This document shows positions 28,001-37,000 of a DNA stretch of 64,000 bases, in pieces. The stretch spans positions 62,001-126,000 of the IMG/VR virus record IMGVR_UViG_3300022926_001804; one strand, given 5' to 3'. This stretch comes from a virus. How positions within the stretch are numbered: the stretch's first letter is position 1; each line of letters begins with the position of its first letter. Position numbers and translations under genes: made by a program. The notes below the pieces were generated by a model. That model saw only the letters and a program-made list of their open reading frames with translations. It ran no database searches and was not told the origin of the DNA.

Positions 28001-31000
28001 GTTTATTGCTGAAATAGATTGATCTAATATATCATCATAGTTTAGTAATGATAATTTTACATCATTTGTGTTTACATATCCTGCTGTTTTTGTATAACTG
28101 TTATCATCATTAAAGTATTTTACAGGGAACGGCTTATGGTCATAATTTTGAGATTTTACATAGACATTATTTCTAGTTAATCTATAAACAAGACTTGTAT
28201 CCTGCGGATCGATTTCATTGACAAGCTCTACAGTTTGTGGTTCCATTCTGTATCTAGCTTCATCAAAAACTATATCAAACTGATCGTCACCTGTTGTTGC
28301 TCCGTATCGTCCAATTCTTACTGCCCATTCTTCAAAAAATTCTAAGCTATCTTTATTTGCACTACCTAGTTTATCAAACAACTTAGTAAGTACATTTTTT
28401 GTTCCTTTATCTTGAATTGCGCCTTGGAAGAATTTATACTGACTTACATCATCATTAATAATATTTTCTAAATATCTACGTTTCTGATATCCAATTAAAT
28501 GCTGTGCTAAACGCTGTTGCTCTGTGTCAAAGTTATCTGAATCAAGATCATAAAAATCAGTAAACTGTTTTGCTTTATAGTCCCAGTTAGGTAATAGTTT
28601 CTGTTCTGGTTTTTCATTTAATCTAACAAAACTTCTTTCGTTGAATGTTTCTGTACCAACAACATTAACTTTTGCAACATAATAGTATTGCTTGTACTTT
28701 ACCAATGCACCAATAGAATAGTCTTGCCAAGATGCCCAGTCTTCAATTTTAGCATCATCGAATATAAATCCAGGAATATTATAAGATCCGTTCCATTCGT
28801 CTGAACGATAACCTTTAACTTTAATTCTTTCTTGTCTATATCCTTGTGCTCTATTATAGATAACATCATTAAAGACTGTTTTGTTATCTATAATAACTGC
28901 ATGTTCGTGTTGTACAACAGGAACTTTTAGATGGAATATTCCATCTTCAGTATTTTTAACATAGATACCAAAAGAGTTAGTAGTATCTCTTTCTGTAGTT
29001 GCAAAGTCAGCAAGTAATCTTTTGCCGTCAGCTTTTAATAAACTATAATCATAAAAATTATTATAAATGTCGTCAACAACAGTATATGCCTCTGCGAACA
29101 TAACCTGTCTTGCACTTGGACTTAGTGTAATAACAGTACCGGTATCCCAGTTTTGTGTAGTCCAAAACATAAATTCTTTTGCAGATAATGTCCAGTTTTC
29201 AATTTCTTCAATATTTTGGTTGAAAAGTTCAAACTTAAATCCGTTACTATCTAAGAATTTTTGATATCCAAGAATAATATCAACTACTCCTTGAATATCG
29301 CTTACTAGTGTTCCGTAAGGAATTTCAACAACTTCTCTAGTGTCAAAATTCTTAGAGAAAAATGCCTGTGCGCCGCCTTCTTCCGGAAGTTCGGCTAATT
29401 TTTGGAAGTTGTCTAAATTAAATGAGGTTCCAGAAGTATGACCAATTTTTACTCGATAATATACATTATTATTTTCTACAATTTGTCCAACTTCATAAAA
29501 CTTACCGGTGTCCCAATTTAAGAAAGATTCACTCACTCCGCCGACACGAACTAATCTATCGTTATTTTTTCTTATGACAGAATATGTTTTAAAGATTGGT
29601 AAATCTCTATCATATCCTCTAATTATATAACCTTGCGGAACAATTTCTATGATCATTCCACTATATGAATATACATTAATTGGTATACTTTTTGTTAACT
29701 GAATTTTATAGTTTTCGTCCGGTACAAAAACATTACCTTCATTAGTAGGAGTTCTTGCATCAAGAATTAATCTAAATTTAGACTTCTGAGTAAAGCCACC
29801 AATTTTAGATGCCAATTTATTTTGTAAAGAAGTTAGTTCTTGTTGATATGTTGAAAATTTTAATGTTTCATTTTGTGCCAAGTAACCTTGAATATAATTT
29901 ATTATACCTGCTGTAAATACTCTTGAACTATCAGAAGCACTATTTGGAAATTTTAATTTATCTAATCTAATTCTTTTACTAGTTTCAGTATAAACTAATT
30001 CTCCGGCTCCGTTACGCTTAATTCTACTTACATCAAATGCAATACCAAAAAACTGTGCTGGATTATTAATTGCCCAAGATGCCATTAATGCAAATGGATA
30101 ATGTGAACTACGGCGCCATGCTGTTTCAACAGGTCCTTCATCACCGAATACATATCCGTCGCTATAACTTGAATCAAGTCCAGACAATGCTATTCCTGAT
30201 AAATTAGGAGGTAACAAGTTTCCTTGATCATCTGTTGGAATGTATTTAGAAATTAGAGTATTTTTAAATTTGTTTCTATAAACAATTTTTTCATTTGGTG
30301 CTCTAACAATACCACTAGCCATGTCTTTCCATAACAACAGATTATTTCTTGTATATGGTGCTGTTCCGTACTCTGTATCAAACCAATCAGGTTTTTCAGT
30401 TAGTCCTAAAATTTCCCAAGGATGGCTGTGCGGTCTATCTGTATTATAAAAGTCCTTATAAATTGCTCTCCAAAAACCTGGAAGAGAATTATTTTCAACA
30501 TCGGCCCATTTGTTGTAACTAAATGTAAAACCGTTAGTTCTATCAAATCGGGTGTTTGCAGAATAGTCAGGAGTTCCAACTGTTTCTAACCATCTATTAA
30601 ATTCAGAAATTAATGTTCTAGCAGTGCCATAACGTGTGAAGCCTGTTTTACGTGTTCTTGTTTCGACAAAATCAGCAATATCAAACACATTTTCGTTGTA
30701 CTGCTGTTTTAGGTTATCATAAATTCTTCTTTCAAAGTCTAATAGCAGTCTATCTCTGTAATCACCATAACATTTCCATAATGACCCATCATGTCCTTGT
30801 AGCATTGGTTGTGCGCCTGGCCATGATTCAAACGAATTAATATCGATTGTTGCATGATTTGCAGAGCTCGAAGGCATAAAAAATAGCTGATTACAACCTG
30901 CAAATACATGATCGTGTGCAACTCCGGCGCCGCCGTTGGCAGTATCGTAATCAATTGCATCTGCTTCAGATGTAAACAGTGGATAGAACCAACCAACTTT

Positions 31001-34000
31001 ACCTTTAAAACTTTGTGTAGTAGTTTCGTCTCGTCCGTATACTTTATAAGGACCAGTAACTTCGGTTACAACATTAATGTAAGTGTCGTCTAAAAATATT
31101 TCAGGTGTATATTTAGGATACAATCCTAACTTAGTAGGAGTTGGAGGTACCCAGCAACCATCTGTTGATTCAAATTCATATACATCTAAAATGTCGTTAT
31201 TAGTAACTGTTATATTAAGTGTTAAGAAGCCGTCAACAGTTATAGTATAATCTCTATCTTTAACTAGCAAACTTCCGTTAAAATACGGAAGAACTGCATA
31301 CTGATTTAATTTTGTAAAATCAATACCACGCTTTAAAGAAAATACAGTTTGTGATTGATCTTCAATTACATGTCTAGTTAACGTGTCACTACCAAACGGA
31401 ACCATATCACTAAAATAAAATGGATCTTTATTAGTTTGTACTTCAGTAATAGATTGCAAAATCTTATCAACGTGTACTTTAGTTTCTCCTTCGAAACCTA
31501 ACTCATTTGCTACACGCAAAAATTCTCTTTTAAACTTAATGTACTCTAATCCAGAATAACGAATAGCTCTAATTGCATCAAAATCTTTATTTGTAATATT
31601 ATACAGTGCAAGGTTAATTGGGCCACTATGTTGTACAAATCTTAATCCTAACGGAGTAACATCTCCTAGATCTTTTAAATTACTCGATCCTGGAAATATT
31701 CCATTAAAATCTTTTGCATTATCAACAATACTACCTACATGATCTAAAACTTCACCTAATGTAAATGATTCAACATTTTCGTTTAGTGGATTCTTTTCTA
31801 AGTTAGTCGGAAACTCGTAATATCCTCTAGTATTCTTTGGAGTCTTAGTATAAGTTTTAATAACTAACTTGTCGCCTACAGTAAGATCATTATTGAAATT
31901 AATATAACAGTATCCATTAAACCTATCAATTAGATAATCAGTATTTTCTTTTTTGCGATTATTATTGACGTAAACTTTAATTTCTAAATCAGCAATAGTA
32001 GCACTATTATCATAAACATCGATAATAAAGTTATTTGTTCTAGTATCAACTGTTGGTTGTTGAATAACTGGCTGTACTGATTTTGTAGCCGCTTTGGTCC
32101 AACCTGACAAACTGCTATAAGTTGTTCTGTCAGTATATTTTCTTAATAGTCCTGTATCAGTGCTTACGTTAAATACGTCAGTTAAAACATCATACTGGTA
32201 AGTGTCTGATAATAAATTAAAATCAAATACAATATCGCCACTATTTTCAATAGTTCTATATGACAGTGGGAATCCTAATTCAGTATCATTAGTTCCTGTT
32301 CCTACCTTATAACTAAAAATTTTGTTACCAGCAAAAGAACTTCCGTCTAATGTAGATAGCGCAATTCCTTGATCATTATATAAATCAAACAAAGGTTGCT
32401 GATTTACAGATGTTTTATCTTGTGCTTGTTTCCAAACTGTTCCTGTATAGTAGAAAACTTTACCTTTAAATTTTTCACCAGATTTAACTAGTACTGTTTC
32501 ATTTTCTAATGGTGTAGTATCAGTAGTTTCTATTAATGTAATTTGTCTGCTACCATTATGAGAAATAAATTTAACTTCATAAATCTTGCCGCTAACTAAT
32601 GAATCTGGATCTGCGGTAAACAATACTCTCATACCGTTTACAAGTTCAATGCCGTCGACAAAATAACCTACTTGTCCTTCAATATCTGAAAATACGTCTG
32701 TTGTTACAGTATCAACTAGGTCAACAGCACCTTTTGCTTCAGTACCATAATTAAAAAGTTTTAAACCTGGTTCAAACTCAATAATAGGTCTTGTAGCTCT
32801 GTAGGTTTGATCAAGTTCTGCCGGTACATTATTAATTAATGCAGTAGTTTCAATAACAGTTTTATGTGTCCATTTATTATAACGAGACCATTGATTTCTA
32901 TCTTTGGCTGCTCTGTTAATAACAATATAATCTTTGAGAGTAGCATACGAAATTGCTTCATCAAATGGTAGATCAGCAAAACCTTGCATATCATATTCAA
33001 CGCCTTGATCTAATAGATAGTCAGCTGTAATAACAAGATCTGATTCTGAAATTAATTTAATACTATTTCCAACTCCTTCAACATACCATGTTCCAGTTGC
33101 ATAAATTTCAGGAGTTACTTTTCCGTAAAAGTTAACTCTCATGCCGTTAGATAGTTCATATCCATTCTGCATGGTGTATGTTTTTTTGCCTAAAATTTCA
33201 GCAGTAATATTAATTTCAGTAGCATCAATAATATTTTTAATAATAATTAAACCCGATGCTTCGATATCATTGTCGTTTGTATAATACAGATAATCAGGAG
33301 ATTCAAGATCTACAACAAATGTAAATTGTCCGGTTTCTACGCTTTGCTGACTTACTCCAACATTATAGAGATTAGAATCGTCTTTAACTGATCTGCTTGT
33401 TCTAATTGACAACGGCATATCAACTGTGTTAATATCAAATGTATATGTTTGTCCTCTATACAATGTTAGTGTAGGATTACTAGTCGGAACATCTGGATTA
33501 AATGTATATGCAAAATTATCAGTATTGTCTTGCTTTCCTACTGTAAAGGTACTAACAATTTCTGTTGAACTTCCGTATACAGGAATAGAACTAGGACCTG
33601 CTGGTAGCCAATAATATTCACGAAAGTTTACAAATTTATCCCAATCAATATGAGGACTCCAAGCATAGTATTCTTGACTGTTTAGTAAGCTATGATTATC
33701 TACTTCGCCGTTTCTAATTTTACTAGCATTTACATAGTCTCTATAATCTCTATAAAAAGTAGTATTTCCAAGTGTATCTTCAACCAATGCAACTGGTTCT
33801 AATTGATAGTTACGTCTATCACCTGCTAGTTCTGCAATATAATTGTCGCCTGTCTTAAAGGCTTTTGCATTTTTTCTTCCGATAAATCCGTCAGTCTTTT
33901 GTACAACACCTGGTTGCATTAACTGATCTAAAGTACTACTTAAAAACTTTTTATTTGCTGTTGTTCTAAAATAGCGAGGCAACATATCAGCGGTGCGTCT

Positions 34001-34045
34001 TTTAGAATCATCATCAATTGGAATACCATTTTCATCTTGCGCCAT
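19082..34045 (-). CDS. Giant 4987-residue baseplate/virion structural protein
   Basis: One uninterrupted frame of 4987 codons, coupled by TAATG to gp6 upstream. It occupies the position of gp7 in the T4 order (after gp6), but no clear gp7 identity is visible. The N-terminus (LPRYFRTTANKKFLSSTLDQ) resembles large structural proteins of marine T4-like phages. About residues 2180-2260 and near 2990 hold FG-GAP/beta-propeller-like repeats (FGSDISVTENNNTIAVSAP; FGSSVSISPDGEYLAIGSP; YGSSIAVSNDGKKIAVGAP). Near residues 3570 and 3930 lie G-x-GY-x-x-P repeats with Gly-rich turns (GSGYTSAPKL, GGGGTGATA, GSGYLSQP). The last 700 residues have repeated beta domains with V-DG-S-x-x-F motifs. Likely a baseplate-periphery or fibre-network protein. 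Certain as a gene, tentative in role. Confidence 0.8.
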   Translation of the reverse strand: MAQDENGIPIDDDSKRRTADMLPRYFRTTANKKFLSSTLDQLMQPGVVQKTDGFIGRKNAKAFKTGDNYIAELAGDRRNYQLEPVALVEDTLGNTTFYRDYRDYVNASKIRNGEVDNHSLLNSQEYYAWSPHIDWDKFVNFREYYWLPAGPSSIPVYGSSTEIVSTFTVGKQDNTDNFAYTFNPDVPTSNPTLTLYRGQTYTFDINTVDMPLSIRTSRSVKDDSNLYNVGVSQQSVETGQFTFVVDLESPDYLYYTNDNDIEASGLIIIKNIIDATEINITAEILGKKTYTMQNGYELSNGMRVNFYGKVTPEIYATGTWYVEGVGNSIKLISESDLVITADYLLDQGVEYDMQGFADLPFDEAISYATLKDYIVINRAAKDRNQWSRYNKWTHKTVIETTALINNVPAELDQTYRATRPIIEFEPGLKLFNYGTEAKGAVDLVDTVTTDVFSDIEGQVGYFVDGIELVNGMRVLFTADPDSLVSGKIYEVKFISHNGSRQITLIETTDTTPLENETVLVKSGEKFKGKVFYYTGTVWKQAQDKTSVNQQPLFDLYNDQGIALSTLDGSSFAGNKIFSYKVGTGTNDTELGFPLSYRTIENSGDIVFDFNLLSDTYQYDVLTDVFNVSTDTGLLRKYTDRTTYSSLSGWTKAATKSVQPVIQQPTVDTRTNNFIIDVYDNSATIADLEIKVYVNNNRKKENTDYLIDRFNGYCYINFNNDLTVGDKLVIKTYTKTPKNTRGYYEFPTNLEKNPLNENVESFTLGEVLDHVGSIVDNAKDFNGIFPGSSNLKDLGDVTPLGLRFVQHSGPINLALYNITNKDFDAIRAIRYSGLEYIKFKREFLRVANELGFEGETKVHVDKILQSITEVQTNKDPFYFSDMVPFGSDTLTRHVIEDQSQTVFSLKRGIDFTKLNQYAVLPYFNGSLLVKDRDYTITVDGFLTLNITVTNNDILDVYEFESTDGCWVPPTPTKLGLYPKYTPEIFLDDTYINVVTEVTGPYKVYGRDETTTQSFKGKVGWFYPLFTSEADAIDYDTANGGAGVAHDHVFAGCNQLFFMPSSSANHATIDINSFESWPGAQPMLQGHDGSLWKCYGDYRDRLLLDFERRIYDNLKQQYNENVFDIADFVETRTRKTGFTRYGTARTLISEFNRWLETVGTPDYSANTRFDRTNGFTFSYNKWADVENNSLPGFWRAIYKDFYNTDRPHSHPWEILGLTEKPDWFDTEYGTAPYTRNNLLLWKDMASGIVRAPNEKIVYRNKFKNTLISKYIPTDDQGNLLPPNLSGIALSGLDSSYSDGYVFGDEGPVETAWRRSSHYPFALMASWAINNPAQFFGIAFDVSRIKRNGAGELVYTETSKRIRLDKLKFPNSASDSSRVFTAGIINYIQGYLAQNETLKFSTYQQELTSLQNKLASKIGGFTQKSKFRLILDARTPTNEGNVFVPDENYKIQLTKSIPINVYSYSGMIIEIVPQGYIIRGYDRDLPIFKTYSVIRKNNDRLVRVGGVSESFLNWDTGKFYEVGQIVENNNVYYRVKIGHTSGTSFNLDNFQKLAELPEEGGAQAFFSKNFDTREVVEIPYGTLVSDIQGVVDIILGYQKFLDSNGFKFELFNQNIEEIENWTLSAKEFMFWTTQNWDTGTVITLSPSARQVMFAEAYTVVDDIYNNFYDYSLLKADGKRLLADFATTERDTTNSFGIYVKNTEDGIFHLKVPVVQHEHAVIIDNKTVFNDVIYNRAQGYRQERIKVKGYRSDEWNGSYNIPGFIFDDAKIEDWASWQDYSIGALVKYKQYYYVAKVNVVGTETFNERSFVRLNEKPEQKLLPNWDYKAKQFTDFYDLDSDNFDTEQQRLAQHLIGYQKRRYLENIINDDVSQYKFFQGAIQDKGTKNVLTKLFDKLGSANKDSLEFFEEWAVRIGRYGATTGDDQFDIVFDEARYRMEPQTVELVNEIDPQDTSLVYRLTRNNVYVKSQNYDHKPFPVKYFNDDNSYTKTAGYVNTNDVKLSLLNYDDILDQSISAINTGEFVWTANNKSQQTWSVYKHATTDYVIKSVTATSNGTFTITLNRKTNFIVGDIIGVVDTNETTDGFYKIAEINLNKITLSTTGESTELDDIKGYVTYFKPVRLSRLSDANAIIDAPTTFSLSGDTSITDTIWVDDDDTGKWIVLKNKQVYELKPDIKNVTAGLLDSTDKDFGSDISVTENNNTIAVSAPKDLNGSVYVFARPSDNTEFGLRQQIDEFTGIFESGGGFGSSVSISPDGEYLAIGSPNASNVKSKFRGDYKNTVAYNINDIVLYRSQLWKSRKVQDADSIQQFLSHASNQQSKIDEYDSDDQSYPDVEYMVRGNYTINDAPADHILIRAQTEQFEGTKPGDVLELKWNRYTTTTSAGIAPFNGDSVLNETFINGSHEIVHKVEAIVHIQSALSIPESGSDITTDTAKATIAYRYVNDENQMTIYLNNLNGAFLDTGSIYQNGVLVGDYERQLKITDNYHAGWWHINVGSEFSTTELVETNANLVVTDIKLENEIRSNSLFTNILDIKRLANTTTPTFPSEFGILSHRQGQTGTVIIDGRWWFRTSTQHYTDTSVNDEVSFWLNQIRVNGNVQDPQPVLGLSFDYLNNSIHTVADKWNGWLEVRLTNFDLSGNPFIPSIGTQLIDSATGETAEVAWIERAFGVAKIYLKNKSGQWAFGSDYGQNSTAQFVENDSTLRTIGPINSCHLENDISGGLIVIDTNTNIPVPPNQTYLRDLEYWHYSSNTIDGILETAETPSSLNLDWTRVYNIPVTTSGYESGNDSEGTFAIYKKTGSIYQLVNYYTVPNSDNFRKLGASCKFVQKSSTSYRLFVLAKGNNTEENQGRIYFFDKNETEDWNLGIEPLYRGMHSVNATYFDGEYVRFGDSIYEAKTNITPGAFNLAEWAEINSGVDLLGYVPNDTNYSITESTLEQQFLEEIGEEFDTSSLGEVLVLTARYTNPDDSSVPNRKVVVYKLVNDQYVYSQLLEPFNLSENYGSSIAVSNDGKKIAVGAPYNSDISLNGGAVYVYILKDGVYTFTQTLRPKDLTDNTQFGFKLDFDGNTLAITSKGGDIIKYTTFDVELTTFDGDATKLNTVDNDSGLVSIYETINDTLLYGQDFSYDRDTENFGNIIKVKNNHIYLGLPDQTVTTNNTVDKGVVAEFRKPLNSTSWSIVTSPVLPADLSKFKGVYLYNKTNNAQVAYLDYIDPIQGKIAGVAEQEISFKTSYDPARYTISTATGVTPQPLDYTSTKWVGKLWWDIDSARFINHHQGDITESTANFNKLYPGTTVDVYEWVESKLRPSEWDTQSETEAGLAKGISGTSKYGDSAYSVRRKYNSASQTFTTYYYYWVKNKATIPAIETRKLSALSVSRIISNPENSNIKFVAILSNNRFAIYNCESLIKDKDIAISFNWWTIDNQQQNTHIQYQLISDGLETSRPNSTIEQKWIDSLVGFDTNDRPVPDINLPIKQKYGSLNEPRQSWFINKTEARKQFVERANKILANNLIVDEFDLTKLTDSDPLPTIATGIFDTTSDSYAELRFVSIAKVRPATLQLEIENGVIINVLITDPGQGYINPPTYIITDTLGSEGELEFTLNANGGINSVRIINSGKNYTNNVKISIRKFAVLVKSDESINGKWSVYQYVLGEWQRVLTQSYDVNLYWKYKDWYDTGYNQFTLINYTLEGSYQIYGLADNIGDVIKISNVGSGGWLLLEKIANEDTVDYSVNYKTIGRESGTIELLDSLYDVTSDNVAYDGASFDKIFYDTEPVAEFRKIITILRDNIFIDQLQLHWNEMFFAGLRYVFSEQPNVDWAFKTSFVKAKHNIGELEQKVTFQNDNLSSYEDYVEEMKPYKTKIREYISSYEKIDPANNVVTDFDLAPVYNEQEGRIIPQSVQVVNNEIIAGVANTTTYPSKHWLDNVGFELTQINIADAGSGYTSAPKLVISGGGGTGATAQAFVGNGQITSVLVTNSGSGYLSQPTIDIIGSLEDGGTEARLSPVLGNGKARSTHIRCKFDRVTKTYLFQTLSEIETFATTLDQLEIDLKWPMQLKTTQVTVTIDGLESLRSEYTFSNVKDTTKGYTRYFGRISFTNALDANKEVIVTYNKAPDLLQAQDRINLYYNPNTGMYGNDLGQLLDGIDYGGVEVTSFDFGGGSGWDSDGWFTSTYDTFDTTFEDEIFQFGDDSTRILTFGSPLEVGAIYNIYRNGVRIDDPNYPDNPTNPNALIASVTGAGQTGIAITDDGDIVEDTIIVFDEDIIPLSSGDILVFRKTTSDGSFLPDPRSYDTILSGGDLQFNTARGFNPEEIIVDGDGFVTPTTSKGPEEQVPGQILDAVDIRVFHRPEAGGSILTSNSYRANGTEIVFEFGIQPQNDKGLIVKLDSVIQPSTVYDVNYKNKTVTFKTVPASGTLINIVSISGNGQDLLEEGQYVADGSTSAFTTKAKYSKELDFYVTVDGGEVEAVLVDDNEKAQILFGSPPKDQSLVSYFVYSKTDAFSKIEVEEFVGDGSTKLFDLTKTPYSAIPNSHNVIVKQGNRLLNPGYNQQFDVTTAQREYFLEIWQTPVGSFDASDVLFVLNGKELTIAVEYNIRPSNSSVILEPGIGKDGDILEAYIVTDGDYAFGSIQQINNQNTWVDSGKTLQLKVAPEIGETLTVYTFNKHDSMGFERINYDIVARETLVVGTEDYIQFNHIKNGLIKLRYPAVEVQYVWLTVNGVLQTPSVDYTLTTDKQYLRYKQSFVDNDVVEIIQFSAVGQITPKFGFSQFKDILNRNIYKRLGDVQPYKLAEPLYTFDKQIVLDNANGLSSPDKNSKTPGIIFVNGERIEYLIKDGNTLKQIQRGTLGTGVPTEHLIGSDVYNANQMQTAPYADKTIVDEIVADGTSSVFELGFTPISINEFEVFVGGRRLRKNAIQSFDYTLNQDSPEADVTLAAEFSVDGTTPFVSLLNTPAEGIKIQIVRRQGTLWTETPGITLFDSETLVARFFKAEKVELPK

Positions 34046-37000
34046 TAGTAACTACTGCCTCCACTGCTGTTAGTATCGCTTGAGCTAGTTGAGCTCGAAT
34101 TGTTTGTTGCTGTGCTTGTTAACGGTTGACTTTGTATTCCAACATTGTTTGTACCGGTACTAGTAACAACTGCACCACTTGCTTGAATTTTAGATGCTGT
34201 AACTGAATCAATTATTTCTATATCATCTACGGTTGCATCACTTACAAATAATTCATCATTTTCGCATTTAATTTCGTATAGACTACCAAACGCTTGGGAT
34301 CCTTGTTTAGGAACAATTAGCATGTTTGAAATATCTGGCGCATTTTGATTCATTACATAAGTTACTAACTCGGAAAAATGAAATGTTTCTCCAAAGTCCC
34401 AATTAGACAATGCAAAAAATTTATTAATTGATGCAATAATTCTTGATTTTAAATCGTTATCGTTTACCACTTCACTTGTGTTTTTTACAATTTTAAATGT
34501 TGCTTGCAAGGATGGTTGAGCATGAGAGCCAAATAACGGCTTGTATCTAACTGGATGATAAATTACTTCATCGCTAATTGATTTGTACTGATTAATCAAT
34601 ACTCCATAATTTTGATATAGTTCATCTGAGCTAGGTGGCAAAGGTTGTTCCTCAAGTGTTCCTGCAAGATATTGTCTATAAAGATTATCATATGATCTAG
34701 TTAACATATGTACATCAATAATATTTGAAACACTAGGATCAATTCTATTACTTTCATCTGCACTATGAACATATTGGAATTTTAGATCATCTCTACCTGT
34801 ATATGCTTGATAGTCTGACGTTAATGTTAATATACCATTTGTTAAAACTTTAAAGTTTTTTGTGTTTACGATATAAAACACTTTTCCTTCGGGATAATCT
34901 ACAAAAGAACCAATTTCAATTTCTGTGTTAACTACATCAATATTGCCGCCGTCGGCATAGTAATTGTATTTGTAAAAACCTTGATCTGTTTCAACACGTT
35001 TTAAGAAAATATATTTTGTAAGAGGTAATACTTGTGGTGCAACAACATTATCAAAAATGTCTGGATCGTCTACACTTCCGTCTTCGTTTACATCAAAGAA
35101 ACTTACTTCAACTTTTTTACTGTTAACGTACCCGTCTTGATTTCTATATTCGCTTACAATTTCCCAAGGAATGTCACTATTAAAAGCATTTAATGAATCA
35201 GGTTTTGTATTATAGTTAAGAATTGAAACTTTGTCTTTAACTAGCTGGCCTGTTGCAGAATCATAAATTTTGTTTTGTCCGTCAAAATAGAAAGATAATT
35301 CTTTGTCGCTTTCAAATATGTATTTTAATCCTCTATTAGTAATTGTATATTTTTCGCCGTTGGTTTGAAAAAGGATAATCCAACTAGCATCTAATTGGTT
35401 ATTAGTAACGTCACCGGTCTTACCGTTGCTAAATGTAGATGCAACATTTAAGTTTTCATTAATAATAACACGCCAAATTCTATTAACTTGATCGTATCTT
35501 AAACCGAACGTTTTATAAGCAAATACTTGATCAATAATTTGTGACCTAACATCGCTTGTAATATCTTTTACTAGTTTTGGTTTTACTTCTTCAAGAACAC
35601 TGTTAGCTGGAAGTATTTCATTAAACACAATTGGTCCAACTCCTGTAACACTGTCAACCGATGTTCCTGCGCCATTAACACTAATAACTTTTACCCACTT
35701 GTAAGTGCTTGCACCTTTTGCATTGGCATTACTGGTTAGTCCATCTCCTAAAAAGTAAAAGCCTGCAGGTGGCTTAAATTTAAGTAATGCCCCTGCTTCT
35801 AAATACTTTAATGAACCGCCGGTAAATGTACCTGTTTGATAAGGAATATCAGAAGTATTAACAAGATATCCTGTACTAATATTTGTACCTTTAGTTGATT
35901 GAACCCATGTAGCATTCAAATCACTAACAATAATTTTTGCATAGTTTGAAAAATAGAAATTACTAATCGATCTGCTTTTAATAATAGGTAAAATTAAATT
36001 TTCAATAGTACCTTCAATATCTGTTTGATTACTAAATGTAAAGGATTGCTTGTCTTCAAATTCTTCTCTATAAATAATACCGTCTGATGCAAATAAATTT
36101 GTACTAGAATATTTTCCGGTTACATCTTTTAAATCAAAGTAGCGACTAATACCGCTACTAATTCTGTTAGTTGATTTAACTTTAACAATTTCTTGATTAA
36201 TAGTTAGTGGAATGATATTATAGTCTTCACCGGTGACCATTCTATTTTGTGTATAATATGTCTGTGGTGCGTTTTGTCTAATAGATGGTGTACTTTCACT
36301 AGTAGTAGCGTTAGTAACATTTTCTTTAAGTTCAAGTCCGATAGTTAATGTTTCAATAGTTCCTGCTTTTGAAATATAATCTAAACTAATATTAATACTT
36401 GTAAGCTCTTCGGGCTTAATTTTCATTGATCTATTTGCACTAGTTCTGTAGAATATTCTAAAGTTTCCACCTGGAAGACTTCCAAAAGTACCGTCAGCAA
36501 ATATTAAACTAATTTCATCATTAGCACGAGTTTGTACAACATAAAAGTTTCTAGTGCCTTTAGAAACGCTGTTATAAATTGCATTGTTTCCTTCAATAGA
36601 GCTAACCTTTGTCCAAAGTGATGTTGGAACTCCGCTTGAGTTAACTTGATACAACCAAATATCACTGTTATTAATATTTTCAGCTTCAATTGCTATTTTT
36701 TGATTAGCACTTGGATTGTCAACTGTAAATTGTGACGAGCTTAATGATCCTTGTCTAAAATGTAGGAAATAGCCAGTGTTTGAACTTGCTGTTCCTCTAC
36801 CATCTTCTCTATAGAGAAATGCCAAACTATTTCCAGGAATAGGAGGCTCTTCAACTAATTTACTATTAATTAAATCGATATCAGTAGAAACCACTTCAAA
36901 TTGTGTAGTTAATCCATTAACTGCTTTACTAAACCCATATACAGGTACATCTACATTGTTAGATTTAAATCTATATTGCTGAGTTAATACACTATTAATG

